In this document: one piece after another, positions 51,851 to 61,724 of the stretch | Numbering within the stretch: the first letter of the stretch is position 1 | How the letters are laid out: every line of letters starts with the position of its first letter | Assembly (NCBI RefSeq): GCF_031846515.1 | Contig: NZ_JAVRHO010000003.1 | Coordinates: 62,001 to 126,000 of the forward strand | Direction of reading: 5' to 3' | From: Autumnicola lenta | Lineage (GTDB): Bacteria > Bacteroidota > Bacteroidia > Flavobacteriales > Flavobacteriaceae | Length of the DNA: 64,000 nt | Notes under the pieces: model-generated | Database searches by the model: none | Told to the model about the DNA's origin: nothing | The model's input: the letters and a program-made list of their open reading frames with translations, nothing else | Position numbers and translations under genes: made by a program

Positions 51851-54800
51851 TTAAGCTTCTATATCTTCCTCTTTTTTCACCCTTGAATCCAAAGGCTCCA
51901 TCACTTTTAAAGCTTTTTCTACGGAAGTAATTTTTTCGAAAGTGAGTAACAACCGCAGGCCTGCCCGGGTTTTCTTCTCTTTCATCTTACATTTTTGAGG
52001 ATGCGATTGTACATATTGAAGAACCTTGGTAAATGAGCTGGTTTGATAAAATCTCGATTGTTGGTCTGCAATAAAATAGCCGATCAGCTTATTTTGTTTC
52101 AGTATCACTTTCTCCAGGCCAATATTAGCTGCAATCCATTTAAGGCGAACGCTGTTTAATAAATCCAGAGCCTGTACCGGTAGTTCACCAAAACGGTCTA
52201 CCAGTTCTGCTTCAAATTTCTGCAGTTCTTCTTCTGTGGCAATATCATTTAGCTTTGTGTATAGGCTTAGTCTCTCTGTAATACTATTAACATAATCGTC
52301 TGGGAAAAGAATTTCAAAGTCGGTATCAATTTGTACCTCTTTTACAAAGGTCTTTTCTTCAATATCCTCATTTTCATTGTAAAGATCCTTGAATTCGTTT
52401 TCCTTCAGTTCCTGTATGGCTTCATTCAGGATTTTCTGATAAGTATCAAAACCGATTTCATTTATAAATCCGCTTTGTTCACCACCAAGTAAATCTCCTG
52501 CTCCACGTATTTCTAAATCCTTCATTGCAATATTAAAGCCGCTGCCCAGTTCTGAAAATTGTTCCAGGGCAGTCATCCGCTTTCTTGCTTCATCTGTCAT
52601 TGCAGAGTACGGCGGAGTAATAAAATAACAGAAAGCTTTTTTGTTACTTCGGCCTACCCTTCCACGCATCTGGTGAAGATCAGAAAGTCCAAAGTTATTC
52701 GCATTATTAATAAAAATAGTATTGGCATTTGGAACATCAAGTCCGCTTTCCACAATGGTGGTGGAGACAAGTACATCAAAATCACCATGTATAAAGCTAT
52801 ACATTAACTTCTCCAGTTTCTTTCCTTCCATTTTTCCGTGGCCAATTCCTATACGGGCATCAGGCACGAGGCGCTGGATCATTCCGGCGACTTCTTTAAT
52901 GTTTTCAACGCGATTATGAATAAAGAAAATCTGTCCGCCTCGTTGGATTTCATAAGAAACTGCATCGCGAATGGTCTCTTCAGAAAAACGTATTACATGG
53001 CTCTCTATAGGATAACGGTTTGGCGGAGGTGTAGTTATAGTAGACAGATCCCTTGCAGCCATTAAGCTAAACTGAAGGGTACGCGGTATTGGCGTGGCCG
53101 TTAAAGTAAGGGTATCGACATTTTCCTTAATAGTTTTGAGCTTGTCTTTAACTGAAACTCCGAATTTCTGCTCTTCGTCTACAATTAGCAATCCCAAATC
53201 TTTAAATTTTACAGCTTTGTTTACGAGCTGATGTGTTCCGATAACAATGTCAATTTTACCATTTTCGAGATCCTGTAGTGTCTCACGTCGTTCCTTTGCT
53301 GTTCTGAAACGGTTTAGGTAATCTACAGTTACAGGAAAGTCTTTTAAACGATCTGTAAATGTCTGATGATGCTGAAAGGCAAGAATGGTGGTTGGAACGA
53401 GTACTGCTACCTGCTTACCATTGTCTACAGCTTTAAAGGCCGCACGAATGGCGACTTCGGTTTTTCCGAAGCCAACGTCGCCGCAAACCAGGCGATCCAT
53501 AGGACGCTCATTTTCCATGTCTTCTTTTACTGCCTGGGTGGCTGTGCTTTGATCTGGAGTATCTTCGTAGATAAACGAAGCTTCCAGTTCGTGTTGCATA
53601 AAAGAATCTGGTCCATAGGCAAAACCTTTCTGCAGCCTGCGTTTTGCGTACAATTCGATCAAGTTATAAGCAATATGCTTTACGCGGGATTTAGTTTTGC
53701 TTTTTAGGTTTTTCCAGGCATTGCTTCCCAGTTTGTAAATTTTAGGAGCTTTGCCGTCTTTCCCGTTATATTTTGAAATTTTGTGCAGCGAGTGGATGCT
53801 GAGGTATAAAATATCCCTTTCCCCGTAGAAAAGTTTTATCGCTTCCTGCTTATTACCTTCAACATCTATTTTTTGAAGTCCGCCAAATTTTCCAATTCCG
53901 TGGTCGATATGCGTTACATAATCACCAATTTCAAGACCGGTAAGTTCTTTTAGGGTTATCGCCTGCTTTTTAGCGTAGCCGTTCTTCAGGTGAAATTTAT
54001 GATAACGCTCAAAAATCTGATGATCGGTATAACAAATATTTTTAGCTTCCTCATCTATAAAACCCTGAAACATCGAAAGGACGAGCGTCTGGTATTTCAC
54101 TTCCCGCTCCTGATCGTCAAAAATGTCATGAAAACGCTTTGCCTGTTGCTGGCTAACACAAAAAATATAGTTTGTATAACCCGCCTCCTGGTTCTGAACT
54201 AAATTATCGATTAACAAATCGAATTGTTTATTGAACGAAGGTTGCGGCTTGGTTTGAAACTCAATGATTTGTTGAGGGTTCAAATACGCCTGATTGCTTA
54301 ATTCTACAACCCGATAATCCAGAATCTGCTTTTTTAGAAGTGCAGCGTCACAAAACAGTTCCTTTGGCTCGCTGTGTTTAATATCTTCGGAAAGGTTTTT
54401 AAAAGCTTCTTCGGCTTTGCTGAAAAGTTTGTCCACCTGGGCAGAAAAAACTTCCATGTCTTTTGTGAAAATCACAGTTTTTTCTGCTATGTATTTCAGA
54501 AAACTTTCCCGCACTTCATCCAGCTTTTTCTTCTCCACATTGGGCATAACGGAGATTTTCTTGACTTTATCTGTAGAAAGCTGAGTTTCTACATCAAAAC
54601 TTCTGATGCTGTCCACTTCATCTCCAAAAAATTCGAGTCGATAAGGTTCATCATTGCTGAAGGAAAACACGTCTATAATCCCACCTCTAACCGAAAATTC
54701 ACCCGGTTCTGTAACAAAATCCACTCTTTTAAACTTATACTCAAAAAGTACTTCATTTACAAAGTCTATTGAAAGGCTATCGCCAAGAGAGATTTTTAAT

Positions 54801-55234
54801 GTGCTTTTGTCAAGCTCTTTCCGGGTAACTACTTTTTCGAAAAGTGCATCGGGATAAGTGACGATAATTGCCGGTTTCTTGCGGGAGTTAATCCGGTTTA
54901 AAACTTCGGCACGTAGTAAAACATTGGCATTATCGGTTTCTTCAATCTGGTAAGGCCTTCTGTAACTACCGGGGTAAAAAAGGACATTTTTCTCGCCAAC
55001 GAGTTGTTCCAGGTCATTAAGGTAGTATGCAGCTTCTTCTTTGTCGTTAAAAATCAGTAAAAAAGGATTTTCAGCTTCTTTAAAAGTGTTGGCAAGCACA
55101 AAAGAAAGTGATGAACCAACGAGTCCTTTTAAATGGATTTTTGCAACTTCTTTTTCAGAAATGGCAATAGCTTGCTGCAATTCCTGTTGGTGCAGGGATT
55201 GTGCAAAGCTTTGGGCAATAGCAGATTTACTCAT
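51851..55234 (-). CDS. mfd: Transcription-repair coupling factor
   Basis: 1127 residues from ATG 55234; upstream in-frame codons are rejected because the promoter lies inside them. Mfd releases stalled RNA polymerase and recruits UvrA. Domains: UvrB-like N-terminal region (about 20-330, FYPGSYRRPYQIEETDNANV), RNA-polymerase-interacting domain (about 440-510, LEIGDYVTHIDHGIGKFGGL), translocase with Walker A GDVGFGKTEVA and DEEQ box (IVDEEQKFGVSVKDKLKTIK), TATPIPRTLQFSL, and motif VI in HQMRGRVGRSNKKAFCYF. The C-terminal D7 ends at a lineage-specific tail. Confidence 0.97.
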   Translation of the reverse strand: MSKSAIAQSFAQSLHQQELQQAIAISEKEVAKIHLKGLVGSSLSFVLANTFKEAENPFLLIFNDKEEAAYYLNDLEQLVGEKNVLFYPGSYRRPYQIEETDNANVLLRAEVLNRINSRKKPAIIVTYPDALFEKVVTRKELDKSTLKISLGDSLSIDFVNEVLFEYKFKRVDFVTEPGEFSVRGGIIDVFSFSNDEPYRLEFFGDEVDSIRSFDVETQLSTDKVKKISVMPNVEKKKLDEVRESFLKYIAEKTVIFTKDMEVFSAQVDKLFSKAEEAFKNLSEDIKHSEPKELFCDAALLKKQILDYRVVELSNQAYLNPQQIIEFQTKPQPSFNKQFDLLIDNLVQNQEAGYTNYIFCVSQQQAKRFHDIFDDQEREVKYQTLVLSMFQGFIDEEAKNICYTDHQIFERYHKFHLKNGYAKKQAITLKELTGLEIGDYVTHIDHGIGKFGGLQKIDVEGNKQEAIKLFYGERDILYLSIHSLHKISKYNGKDGKAPKIYKLGSNAWKNLKSKTKSRVKHIAYNLIELYAKRRLQKGFAYGPDSFMQHELEASFIYEDTPDQSTATQAVKEDMENERPMDRLVCGDVGFGKTEVAIRAAFKAVDNGKQVAVLVPTTILAFQHHQTFTDRLKDFPVTVDYLNRFRTAKERRETLQDLENGKIDIVIGTHQLVNKAVKFKDLGLLIVDEEQKFGVSVKDKLKTIKENVDTLTLTATPIPRTLQFSLMAARDLSTITTPPPNRYPIESHVIRFSEETIRDAVSYEIQRGGQIFFIHNRVENIKEVAGMIQRLVPDARIGIGHGKMEGKKLEKLMYSFIHGDFDVLVSTTIVESGLDVPNANTIFINNANNFGLSDLHQMRGRVGRSNKKAFCYFITPPYSAMTDEARKRMTALEQFSELGSGFNIAMKDLEIRGAGDLLGGEQSGFINEIGFDTYQKILNEAIQELKENEFKDLYNENEDIEEKTFVKEVQIDTDFEILFPDDYVNSITERLSLYTKLNDIATEEELQKFEAELVDRFGELPVQALDLLNSVRLKWIAANIGLEKVILKQNKLIGYFIADQQSRFYQTSSFTKVLQYVQSHPQKCKMKEKKTRAGLRLLLTFEKITSVEKALKVMEPLDSRVKKEEDIEA

Positions 55235-55239
55235 TGCGG

Positions 55240-55270
55240 CAAAGATAATTTCTGAAGTCGTCCCTTCCAA
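55240..55270 (-). promoter_or_regulatory. Promoter of mfd, implies a leaderless mRNA
   Basis: On the minus strand: TTG (55270-55268), 20 bases, TATCTTTG (55247-55240), five bases, ATG (55234). This is a full Bacteroidota consensus with the start codon where transcription should begin. The -7 octamer and its spacing to the ATG are the same as for uvrC at 25689. Confidence 0.75.
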
Positions 55271-55325
55271 CAACTCAACAATTATTTAACGCTTTGCTTC
55301 ACAGCATTATTCAATTTTTAAAACG

Positions 55326-56114
55326 CTACGACTCCTTCATTTTTGCCATAGGGCTTGTTTCTTTGTTTTTGTAGCCATGATAACTCGCATTAAGGAAAAT
55401 TAATATAGCGCCTCCCATGGCGATCCAGGCCAGGATCTCATTTTCTCCGGAATGTTTTACGAAGATTGCCACCAGTGCCCAGACGCCAACGAGTGCAAAT
55501 TCCCGCATATTGCGGGTGTAAATAATAATGATATTGATAATTGTAGCAACTACGATCATTATTACAGTCCATTGTACTTCTGATAAGAACCAACCGTCCC
55601 AGCCAATTTTTGCTAGGTAAGCAGAAATGTTAGCTAAAGTGGCCACTGCAATCCACCCGGAATAAAAACATATGGGCCACCAGCTAAAAGCAATAACTTT
55701 TAGCGGTGCATCCCAGCGTTCCATATTTGTATTCAGGATAATTTTGATTAGCGAAAACAAAATAACCAGCATTATGAGAACAGAGAGGCCGGTAAATTCA
55801 TAAAGCCAGGCCAAGACCCATGCTGTATTGCCGATATTTGCCAAAATAAACCATGCACCTGTTTTCTTGATAAGGTCCAGGTGTTTTTCGGTTTTAAAGG
55901 CGCAATACATTTGGTAGCCACCATAAGCCAATAGCGCCAGATAGATGACCGCCCAAATGGAAAAAGCATAGCCGGCAGGGGTAAAGAGGTTTTCATATTG
56001 GGCACTAAGGCTGCCAATCGTGTTTCCGTTTAATTTTACGGCCTGGGAGTAATAGTTCACGGCAATAGCTAAAAGAACCGAAAGAAAATTAAGAACAGAG
56101 AGGTTTTTAGCCAT
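55326..56114 (-). CDS. TspO/tryptophan-rich sensory-like membrane protein
   Basis: 262 residues with about seven membrane helices. The segment LFTPAGYAFSIWAVIYLALL (about 43-62) is the TspO/MBR-like motif, and SWWPICFYSGWIA and WFILANIGNTAWVLAWLYEF add the tryptophan-rich pattern. It is longer than classical five-helix TspO (near 160) and belongs to the extended group found in flavobacteria. Ligands such as porphyrins are known for TspO but cannot be assumed here. It starts 12 bases after pdeM and is likely in its operon. Confidence 0.8.
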   Translation of the reverse strand: MAKNLSVLNFLSVLLAIAVNYYSQAVKLNGNTIGSLSAQYENLFTPAGYAFSIWAVIYLALLAYGGYQMYCAFKTEKHLDLIKKTGAWFILANIGNTAWVLAWLYEFTGLSVLIMLVILFSLIKIILNTNMERWDAPLKVIAFSWWPICFYSGWIAVATLANISAYLAKIGWDGWFLSEVQWTVIMIVVATIINIIIIYTRNMREFALVGVWALVAIFVKHSGENEILAWIAMGGAILIFLNASYHGYKNKETSPMAKMKES

Positions 56115-56126
56115 GGCACGAATATT

Positions 56127-56756
56127 TTAGTTAACTAAAATTACTTCATTTTTTGTTATTACGAAGATTTGGTCTTCTTCTTTGGGTTTTAAGTAATAAT
56201 TCCCGGTGAATTCCCCAAAAGCAGGAAGGATTAACTGACTATTGGATTTATAGAAGCAGCGCAACTTTAGCTGCTGCCGGCCTTTTCCATTTAATTTGTA
56301 GCCGGGATGAATATGTCCGCAAATATTAAAATCATCTTCGGTTTCTTCCGGATGATGTGTAAGCCGAAAATTGCCAATTTTCAGCATAGGCTGAATCTGG
56401 ATATTTAGTTCTTCATATTTTATAGGAGAAATAATATCGTGGTTTCCGGCGATTAAAATTATTTCTGAAGTGACTGAAGTTACCCATTCTTCAAATAAAT
56501 TCCATTCAGCATTAAGGGAACTATGGAAAAGGTCGCCTAAAAAGGCAATTTTCGCCGGATTGAAGTGTTCCACAAGCTTCGAAAGCTCCATAAAATTCTT
56601 AATAATAGCTTTTTGCGGCACTGCGCTTCCAAATTTCCTGAAATGACTGATTTTTCCCAGGTGCACATCACTTATCAGCAGCATATTTTGCTCTTTCCAA
56701 AAGGCTGCCCCACTGGTATGAAGCTGAAATTGGCAATTTTCGATCTTAATGGTCAT
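56127..56756 (-). CDS. pdeM: Calcineurin-like phosphoesterase, PdeM type
   Basis: 209 residues. Metal-binding motifs of the binuclear phosphoesterase family: ISDVHLGK (about 29-36), FLGDLFHS (about 70-77), IAGNHDI (about 101-107) and CGHIHPGYK. The overall pattern, with ISHFRKFGSAVPQKA, matches the ligase-associated DNA-damage-response endonuclease PdeM. The usual partners (ligase, exonuclease and DExH helicase genes) are not in this window. Two copies of the dispersed palindrome fall in its coding sequence (56363-56385 and 56723-56745). Confidence 0.85.
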   Translation of the reverse strand: MTIKIENCQFQLHTSGAAFWKEQNMLLISDVHLGKISHFRKFGSAVPQKAIIKNFMELSKLVEHFNPAKIAFLGDLFHSSLNAEWNLFEEWVTSVTSEIILIAGNHDIISPIKYEELNIQIQPMLKIGNFRLTHHPEETEDDFNICGHIHPGYKLNGKGRQQLKLRCFYKSNSQLILPAFGEFTGNYYLKPKEEDQIFVITKNEVILVN

Positions 56757-56810
56757 ATGTAAGGTGCAATTGGGGAAATTCCTGAATGTTTAAATGAAGC
56801 GGAGAAAAAA

Positions 56811-57965
56811 TCAGATTCGGTTTAAAATTTCTGCTGCCTTTTCCAGCGTTTCATCTGTCTTGGCGAAACAAAACCGGAGTTGTTGATTGTCTTTTTTATC
56901 AATATTAAATTCTGAGACCGGAATAGAAGCAACTTTATGTTCCCGTGTTAAGCGATTGGCAAAATCTGTATCTTTTTCATCTGTAATTTCAGAAAAATCG
57001 AAAAGCTGGTAGTACGTTCCAGACGAAGGGATAGCAGTAAATTTCGATCCTTTCATGAGTTTGAGGAATTTGTCCCTTTTCTCCTGATAAAAACTACTTA
57101 AACTCAGATAATTTTCCGGATTTTTCAGATGTTCTGCGAACGCGCGTTGCATTGGATGGTTCACGCAGAAAGTAACAAGTTCGTGGACCTTCCAGATTTC
57201 TTTCATCAATTCTTCCGGTGCAACACAGTAGCCCATTTTCCATCCCGTATTATGAAATGTCTTTCCAAACGAGGAACAAACGATAGCTCTTTCAGCTAAA
57301 TGCGGAAAACGGGAAGCGCTCTGGTGCTCGATATTATCAAAAATAATATGCTCATAAACTTCATCACTCAGCAGGATGATATTCGTGTTTTTTAGCAGGC
57401 CTTCCAGTTGCTGCATATCTTCTTTGGACATTACCGTGCCGGTGGGATTATGCGGTGTATTAATAATGACCATTTTCGTCCTGTCATTTATTTTCTCCTT
57501 TACTTCCTGCCAATCGATACCAAAATTATTTTCCTTTAGCTGAACAAGTATAGGTTTTCCACCATTTAATTTAATGGCGGGTTCGTAACTATCGTAAGCC
57601 GGTTTAAAAACAATCACTTCATCTCCCGGATGCACAAAAGCGGTAATTGCAGAGTACAAAGCCTGAGTGGCGCCTGAGGTCATGGTAATTTCAGAATCAA
57701 CTTTATATTTTACTCCGTAAAGGTTTTCAATTTTAGCTGAAATTTGCTCGCGTAGCTCCGGAATCCCGTTAATGGGAGGATATTGATTGTATCCGTCTTT
57801 CATGGCTTTATAAACCAGCTCTTTTAGCCGTGCATCGGTTTCAAAATTTGGAAATCCCTGCGATAAATCAATGGCATTGTTCTCTCGAGCCATACTGCTC
57901 ATTACAGAAAATATGCTGGTTTTGTTATTTGGCAATTTCGAAGGATGATTACTGAAATTGGACAT
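56811..57965 (-). CDS. PLP-dependent aminotransferase, methionine/kynurenine aminotransferase-like
   Basis: 384 residues, fold type I, class I/II. Seen: the N-terminal AIDLSQGFPNFETDARLKELVY, YNQYPPINGIPELREQI, VIINTPHNPTGTVMS, LSDEVYEHIIFD and the PLP Lys in VCSSFGKTFHNTGWKMGYCV. The pattern matches YbdL/KAT-type enzymes that favour methionine, glutamine or kynurenine as donors. Substrate is inferred from the family. The gene is preceded by the sdh terminator and followed 54 bases later by pdeM. Confidence 0.88.
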   Translation of the reverse strand: MSNFSNHPSKLPNNKTSIFSVMSSMARENNAIDLSQGFPNFETDARLKELVYKAMKDGYNQYPPINGIPELREQISAKIENLYGVKYKVDSEITMTSGATQALYSAITAFVHPGDEVIVFKPAYDSYEPAIKLNGGKPILVQLKENNFGIDWQEVKEKINDRTKMVIINTPHNPTGTVMSKEDMQQLEGLLKNTNIILLSDEVYEHIIFDNIEHQSASRFPHLAERAIVCSSFGKTFHNTGWKMGYCVAPEELMKEIWKVHELVTFCVNHPMQRAFAEHLKNPENYLSLSSFYQEKRDKFLKLMKGSKFTAIPSSGTYYQLFDFSEITDEKDTDFANRLTREHKVASIPVSEFNIDKKDNQQLRFCFAKTDETLEKAAEILNRI

Positions 57966-57995
57966 AGCTTTATTTTTTAAATAAGATGCATAAAA

Positions 57996-58024
57996 AATCC
58001 CGGATTCAGAAAGAATCCGGGATT
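57996..58024 (-). terminator. Terminator of the sdhCAB operon
   Basis: Perfect 12-bp stem AATCCCGGATTC (57996-58007) / GAATCCGGGATT (58013-58024) with a 5-base loop; on the minus strand it ends in a T-run (57992-57997). Confidence 0.92.
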
Positions 58025-58047
58025 GAATTATTCAAGTAAATAAGCTA

Positions 58048-58794
58048 CTATCCTTTAGTGGTAGCTCTCATATATTCTCTGTTCATCCTGGCGATGTTTT
58101 CTAAAGAAATTCCTTTAGGGCATTCAATTTCACATGCGCCGGTATTGGTACAGTTTCCAAATCCTTCAGCATCCATCTGTCTTACCATCGCTTTTACACG
58201 CTCGGTAGCTTCAACTTCTCCCTGCGGAAGCAGAGCATATTTTGAAACCACAGCCGATGTAAAAAGCATTGCACTGGCGTTTTTACAGGCTGCCACACAA
58301 GCGCCACATCCAATACACGTCGCCGCGTCAAAAGAAGCATCTGCATTTGTTTTTTCTATTGGAGTAGCATTGGCATCTACGGTATTCCCAGATGTATTCA
58401 CCGAAATGAATCCCCATGCCTGCTGAATCCTGTCAAAAGCACTACGGTCTACAATTAAATCCTTAATTACAGGAAATGCTTTTGCACGAAATGGTTCAAT
58501 TACAATAGTATCTCCATCTTTAAAGGAACGCATATGTAACTGGCAGGTGGCAATAAGTTTATCTGGCCCGTGAGGTTCCCCGTTAATCTGGAGTGAACAA
58601 GATCCACAAATACCTTCGCGGCAATCATGGTCAAACTCCACCGGTTCTTCTCCTTTGGCTACCAGGCTTTCATTCAGCACATCCAACATCTCGAGAAAAG
58701 ACATATCTCCTTCAATCCCTTCCATAGGATAATCTACCATTTTCCCTTTTACAGTGGCATTTTCCTGGCGCCATATTTTTAAGTTAAGCTTCAT
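58048..58794 (-). CDS. sdhB: Succinate dehydrogenase / fumarate reductase iron-sulfur subunit
   Basis: 248 residues. The 2Fe-2S cluster is bound by CREGICGSCSLQING (about 59-73). The 4Fe-4S and 3Fe-4S clusters use CIGCGACVAACKNAS and CTNTGACEIECPKGI; the CTNTGAC form is usual in the Bacteroidota and other B-type enzymes. It passes electrons from SdhA to quinone at the membrane. Downstream of sdhA by 80 bases, same operon, ending at the terminator. Confidence 0.96.
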   Translation of the reverse strand: MKLNLKIWRQENATVKGKMVDYPMEGIEGDMSFLEMLDVLNESLVAKGEEPVEFDHDCREGICGSCSLQINGEPHGPDKLIATCQLHMRSFKDGDTIVIEPFRAKAFPVIKDLIVDRSAFDRIQQAWGFISVNTSGNTVDANATPIEKTNADASFDAATCIGCGACVAACKNASAMLFTSAVVSKYALLPQGEVEATERVKAMVRQMDAEGFGNCTNTGACEIECPKGISLENIARMNREYMRATTKG

Positions 58795-58874
58795 AGTCTT
58801 GATTTGAAGATTTGAAGATTAGGAATTTTAGATTTGAATTTAATTTCAAATTTAACAATTCCCAGATTTTCAAA

Positions 58875-60878
58875 TTATTTATAACTTCTTGTTTTTAATT
58901 CGATATTATGGAATTCCAGCTCTTCTTTGTGAAGTTTGGCTTCACCAATATTTCCGGTGTATTCCCATGCTGCAACATACCTGAAGTTTTCATCGTCCCT
59001 TAAGGCCTCTCCTTCTTCAGTCTGATATTCTTCGCGGAAGTGTCCTCCGGCAGATTCATTTCTGTTTAGGGCATCTTTTGCAAATAATTCTCCTAATTCA
59101 AGAAAATCTGCTACTCTGCCTGCTTTTTCCAGTTCAGAATTCTTTCCAGTGGATGTTCCCGGTACTTTTACGTTTTTCCAGAAATCTTCCCGTAGGGCAG
59201 CGATCTCTTTAAGAGCTTCTTTTAATCCCTGTTCGTTACGGGCCATACCACATTTATCCCACATGATTCGTCCCAGCTTTTTGTGATAAGAATCTACTGA
59301 ATTTTTACCTCCGGCATTCATTAACTTTTCAATACGGGCCTTTACATCATTTTCAACAGCATCAAATTCAGAAGAATCGGTAGGAATTTTTCCTGTTCCG
59401 ATATCTTTTGAGAGATAATCTCCAATGGTATAAGGCAGTACAAAATAACCATCGGCAAGTCCCTGCATAAGGGCAGAGGCTCCAAGCCTGTTTGCACCGT
59501 GATCTGAGAAGTTAGCTTCTCCCGCCGCATAACAGCCTGGGATAGTCGTTTGCAGATTATAATCTACCCATAAACCACCCATGGTGTAGTGAACCGCAGG
59601 ATAAATCATCATTGGGGTTTCATACGGATTTTGATCTACGATCTTTTGATACATGTCAAAAAGGTTTCCGTATTTAGACGCCACAGTATCTTTTCCTAAT
59701 TTGGTGATTTCTTCTTTTGAAGGATTTTTATGTCCCATAGTGAAGGCTTTTTCCTTTCCGTAGCGCTCAATAGCACTTGCGAAATCAAGATATACAGCTT
59801 CACCGGTTTTATTTACACCATATCCTGCATCACAACGTTCTTTAGCTGCTCTTGAAGCCACATCACGGGGCACAAGGTTACCAAAAGCAGGATAACGACG
59901 TTCCAGGTAATAATCTCTTTCTTCTTCGGAAAGGTCTGTAGGTCTCTTTTTCCCTTCCCTTATTGCTTTTGCATCTTCTTTTTTCTTCGGAACCCATATT
60001 CTTCCGTCATTCCGAAGTGATTCAGACATCAATGTAAGTTTTGACTGATGTTCTCCCGTTACCGGAATACAGGTCGGGTGAATTTGCGTATAACATGGAT
60101 TGGCAAAAAACGCACCTCTCCTGTGTGCTCTCCACGCAGCCATCACGTTGCTTCCCATCGCATTCGTGGAAAGGAAGAACACGTTTCCATATCCTCCTGA
60201 AGCCAGCACTACAGCGTGAGCGGAATGTCTTCCGATCTCACCGGTAAGCATGTTACGTGCAATAATTCCTCTCGCTTTCCCGTCAACAAGCACAAGATCC
60301 ATCATTTCATGTCTGTTGAAAGACTGGATTTTCCCCCGGTTTATCTGTCGGTTCATAGCAGAATATGCTCCCAGCAATAATTGCTGTCCTGTTTGTCCTT
60401 TTGCGTAAAAAGTACGGGAAACCAATACCCCTCCAAAAGAACGGTTATCAAGCAATCCACCATATTCGCGGGCAAAAGGTACTCCCTGTGCCACACATTG
60501 GTCTATAATACTTCCTGAAACCTGGGCAAGGCGATAAACGTTCGCTTCGCGGGAACGATAATCCCCTCCTTTTACGGTATCGTAGAAAAGGCGGTAATCT
60601 GAATCGCCGTCTCCCTGGTAATTTTTGGATGCGTTAATTCCTCCCTGTGCCGCAATTGAGTGCGCCCGTCTGGGAGAATCCTGATAGCAAAAAGTTTTAA
60701 CGTTATAACCCAATTCTGCTAAAGTTGCTGCGGCACTACCGCCGGCCAATCCTGTTCCTACTACAATAATATCGATGTTACGCTTGTTCGCAGGGTTAAC
60801 AAGATTAATGTTATTTTTATGTTTGTCCCACTTTTCCTCTAGAGGTCCTTCCGGGATTTTTGAATCTAAAATTGCCAT
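58875..60878 (-). CDS. sdhA: Succinate dehydrogenase / fumarate reductase flavoprotein subunit
   Basis: 667 residues, the longer B-type form. FAD-binding motif IIVVGTGLAGGSAAATLAEL (about 35-54), the His that links FAD in RRAHSIAAQGGINASKNY, the substrate-side region HPTCIPVTGEHQSKLTLMSE, and LLGAYSAMNRQINRGKI. Oxidises succinate to fumarate in the citric-acid cycle. Follows sdhC by 11 bases and precedes sdhB in one operon. Membrane-associated on the cytoplasmic face. Confidence 0.97.
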   Translation of the reverse strand: MAILDSKIPEGPLEEKWDKHKNNINLVNPANKRNIDIIVVGTGLAGGSAAATLAELGYNVKTFCYQDSPRRAHSIAAQGGINASKNYQGDGDSDYRLFYDTVKGGDYRSREANVYRLAQVSGSIIDQCVAQGVPFAREYGGLLDNRSFGGVLVSRTFYAKGQTGQQLLLGAYSAMNRQINRGKIQSFNRHEMMDLVLVDGKARGIIARNMLTGEIGRHSAHAVVLASGGYGNVFFLSTNAMGSNVMAAWRAHRRGAFFANPCYTQIHPTCIPVTGEHQSKLTLMSESLRNDGRIWVPKKKEDAKAIREGKKRPTDLSEEERDYYLERRYPAFGNLVPRDVASRAAKERCDAGYGVNKTGEAVYLDFASAIERYGKEKAFTMGHKNPSKEEITKLGKDTVASKYGNLFDMYQKIVDQNPYETPMMIYPAVHYTMGGLWVDYNLQTTIPGCYAAGEANFSDHGANRLGASALMQGLADGYFVLPYTIGDYLSKDIGTGKIPTDSSEFDAVENDVKARIEKLMNAGGKNSVDSYHKKLGRIMWDKCGMARNEQGLKEALKEIAALREDFWKNVKVPGTSTGKNSELEKAGRVADFLELGELFAKDALNRNESAGGHFREEYQTEEGEALRDDENFRYVAAWEYTGNIGEAKLHKEELEFHNIELKTRSYK

Positions 60879-60889
60879 AAATCTACGTA

Positions 60890-61552
60890 TTAAACGTTAT
60901 TAAAATAGTGAAAAAGGGCTATGAAAATGAATCCTAGCGGAACGATAATCGAAAAAGCCACCGTAAAACCTCTTAATCCTTTAGAGTACTTGTTATGCCA
61001 TCCTACAGATTGGAATGAGGATGAAAAACCGTGCAAAAGGTGAAGAGCCAGAAATATGAATGAAATAACATATAAAAGGGTTCTTATCGGACTATGAAAT
61101 TTTGCAACTAGTTCCAGATAATACCTTCCCGGGTCTTCAGGATGGTTTTCAAAATATTTATGAGCGATTTCCGGAAACCAAAAATCATAAAGGTGCAGCC
61201 CTAAAAAAGCCAAAACTACCAGTCCGGATAACAACATATTCCTGGACATCCAGCTGGTGTTGGTGCTTGGTTTAAAACTTACGTACTTGATGTTTCTTGC
61301 CTTTCTGTTGTTATATTCAAGAACAAAACCCATAATAAAATGGAAAAGGACTCCTGCAATTAAGACAGGTTGTAGAAGAAATTGTACATAGAAATTAGTT
61401 CCCATAAAATGGGAAAACTCATTAAATGCTTCTGCGCTAAATACCGATATGGAATTAATTACTAAATGTTGAGCTAAGAAGAAGACGAGGAACAGTCCGG
61501 ATAAGGCCATAGCAAATTTTCTTGCTATTGTAGAATTTAGAAAACCACCCAT
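60890..61552 (-). CDS. sdhC: Succinate dehydrogenase cytochrome b subunit
   Basis: 220 residues with five membrane helices (about 10-30, 55-75, 105-125, 155-177, 195-216). Conserved heme-ligating His are in FLAQHLVINS, LFHFIMGFV, LGLHLYDFW and LALHLLHGF. This is the B-type single-anchor subunit carrying two hemes b, as in Wolinella and Bacillus enzymes. First gene of sdhCAB; the promoter at 61579-61609 gives a leader of about 20 bases. Confidence 0.95.
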   Translation of the reverse strand: MGGFLNSTIARKFAMALSGLFLVFFLAQHLVINSISVFSAEAFNEFSHFMGTNFYVQFLLQPVLIAGVLFHFIMGFVLEYNNRKARNIKYVSFKPSTNTSWMSRNMLLSGLVVLAFLGLHLYDFWFPEIAHKYFENHPEDPGRYYLELVAKFHSPIRTLLYVISFIFLALHLLHGFSSSFQSVGWHNKYSKGLRGFTVAFSIIVPLGFIFIALFHYFNNV

Positions 61553-61578
61553 TTTAATTTTTTAAGAAATTTTACGAG

Positions 61579-61609
61579 CAAAAGTAAGTCTCATTCTTAT
61601 TTTGGGCAA
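61579..61609 (-). promoter_or_regulatory. Promoter of sdhCAB
   Basis: On the minus strand: TTG (61609-61607), 20 bases, TACTTTTG (61586-61579), a full consensus match. Transcription would start near 61572, 20 bases before the sdhC ATG. Confidence 0.75.
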
Positions 61610-61724
61610 GTATTAATCATTATATTAATCCTTATTTAGAACCAGTTTAAAAAGCCTGAAGGGTTTTTAAAGTTTATCAAAACAACGCTTTTTAGGGTTA
61701 TTCTTCTTTTGCGACCAATTAGGT

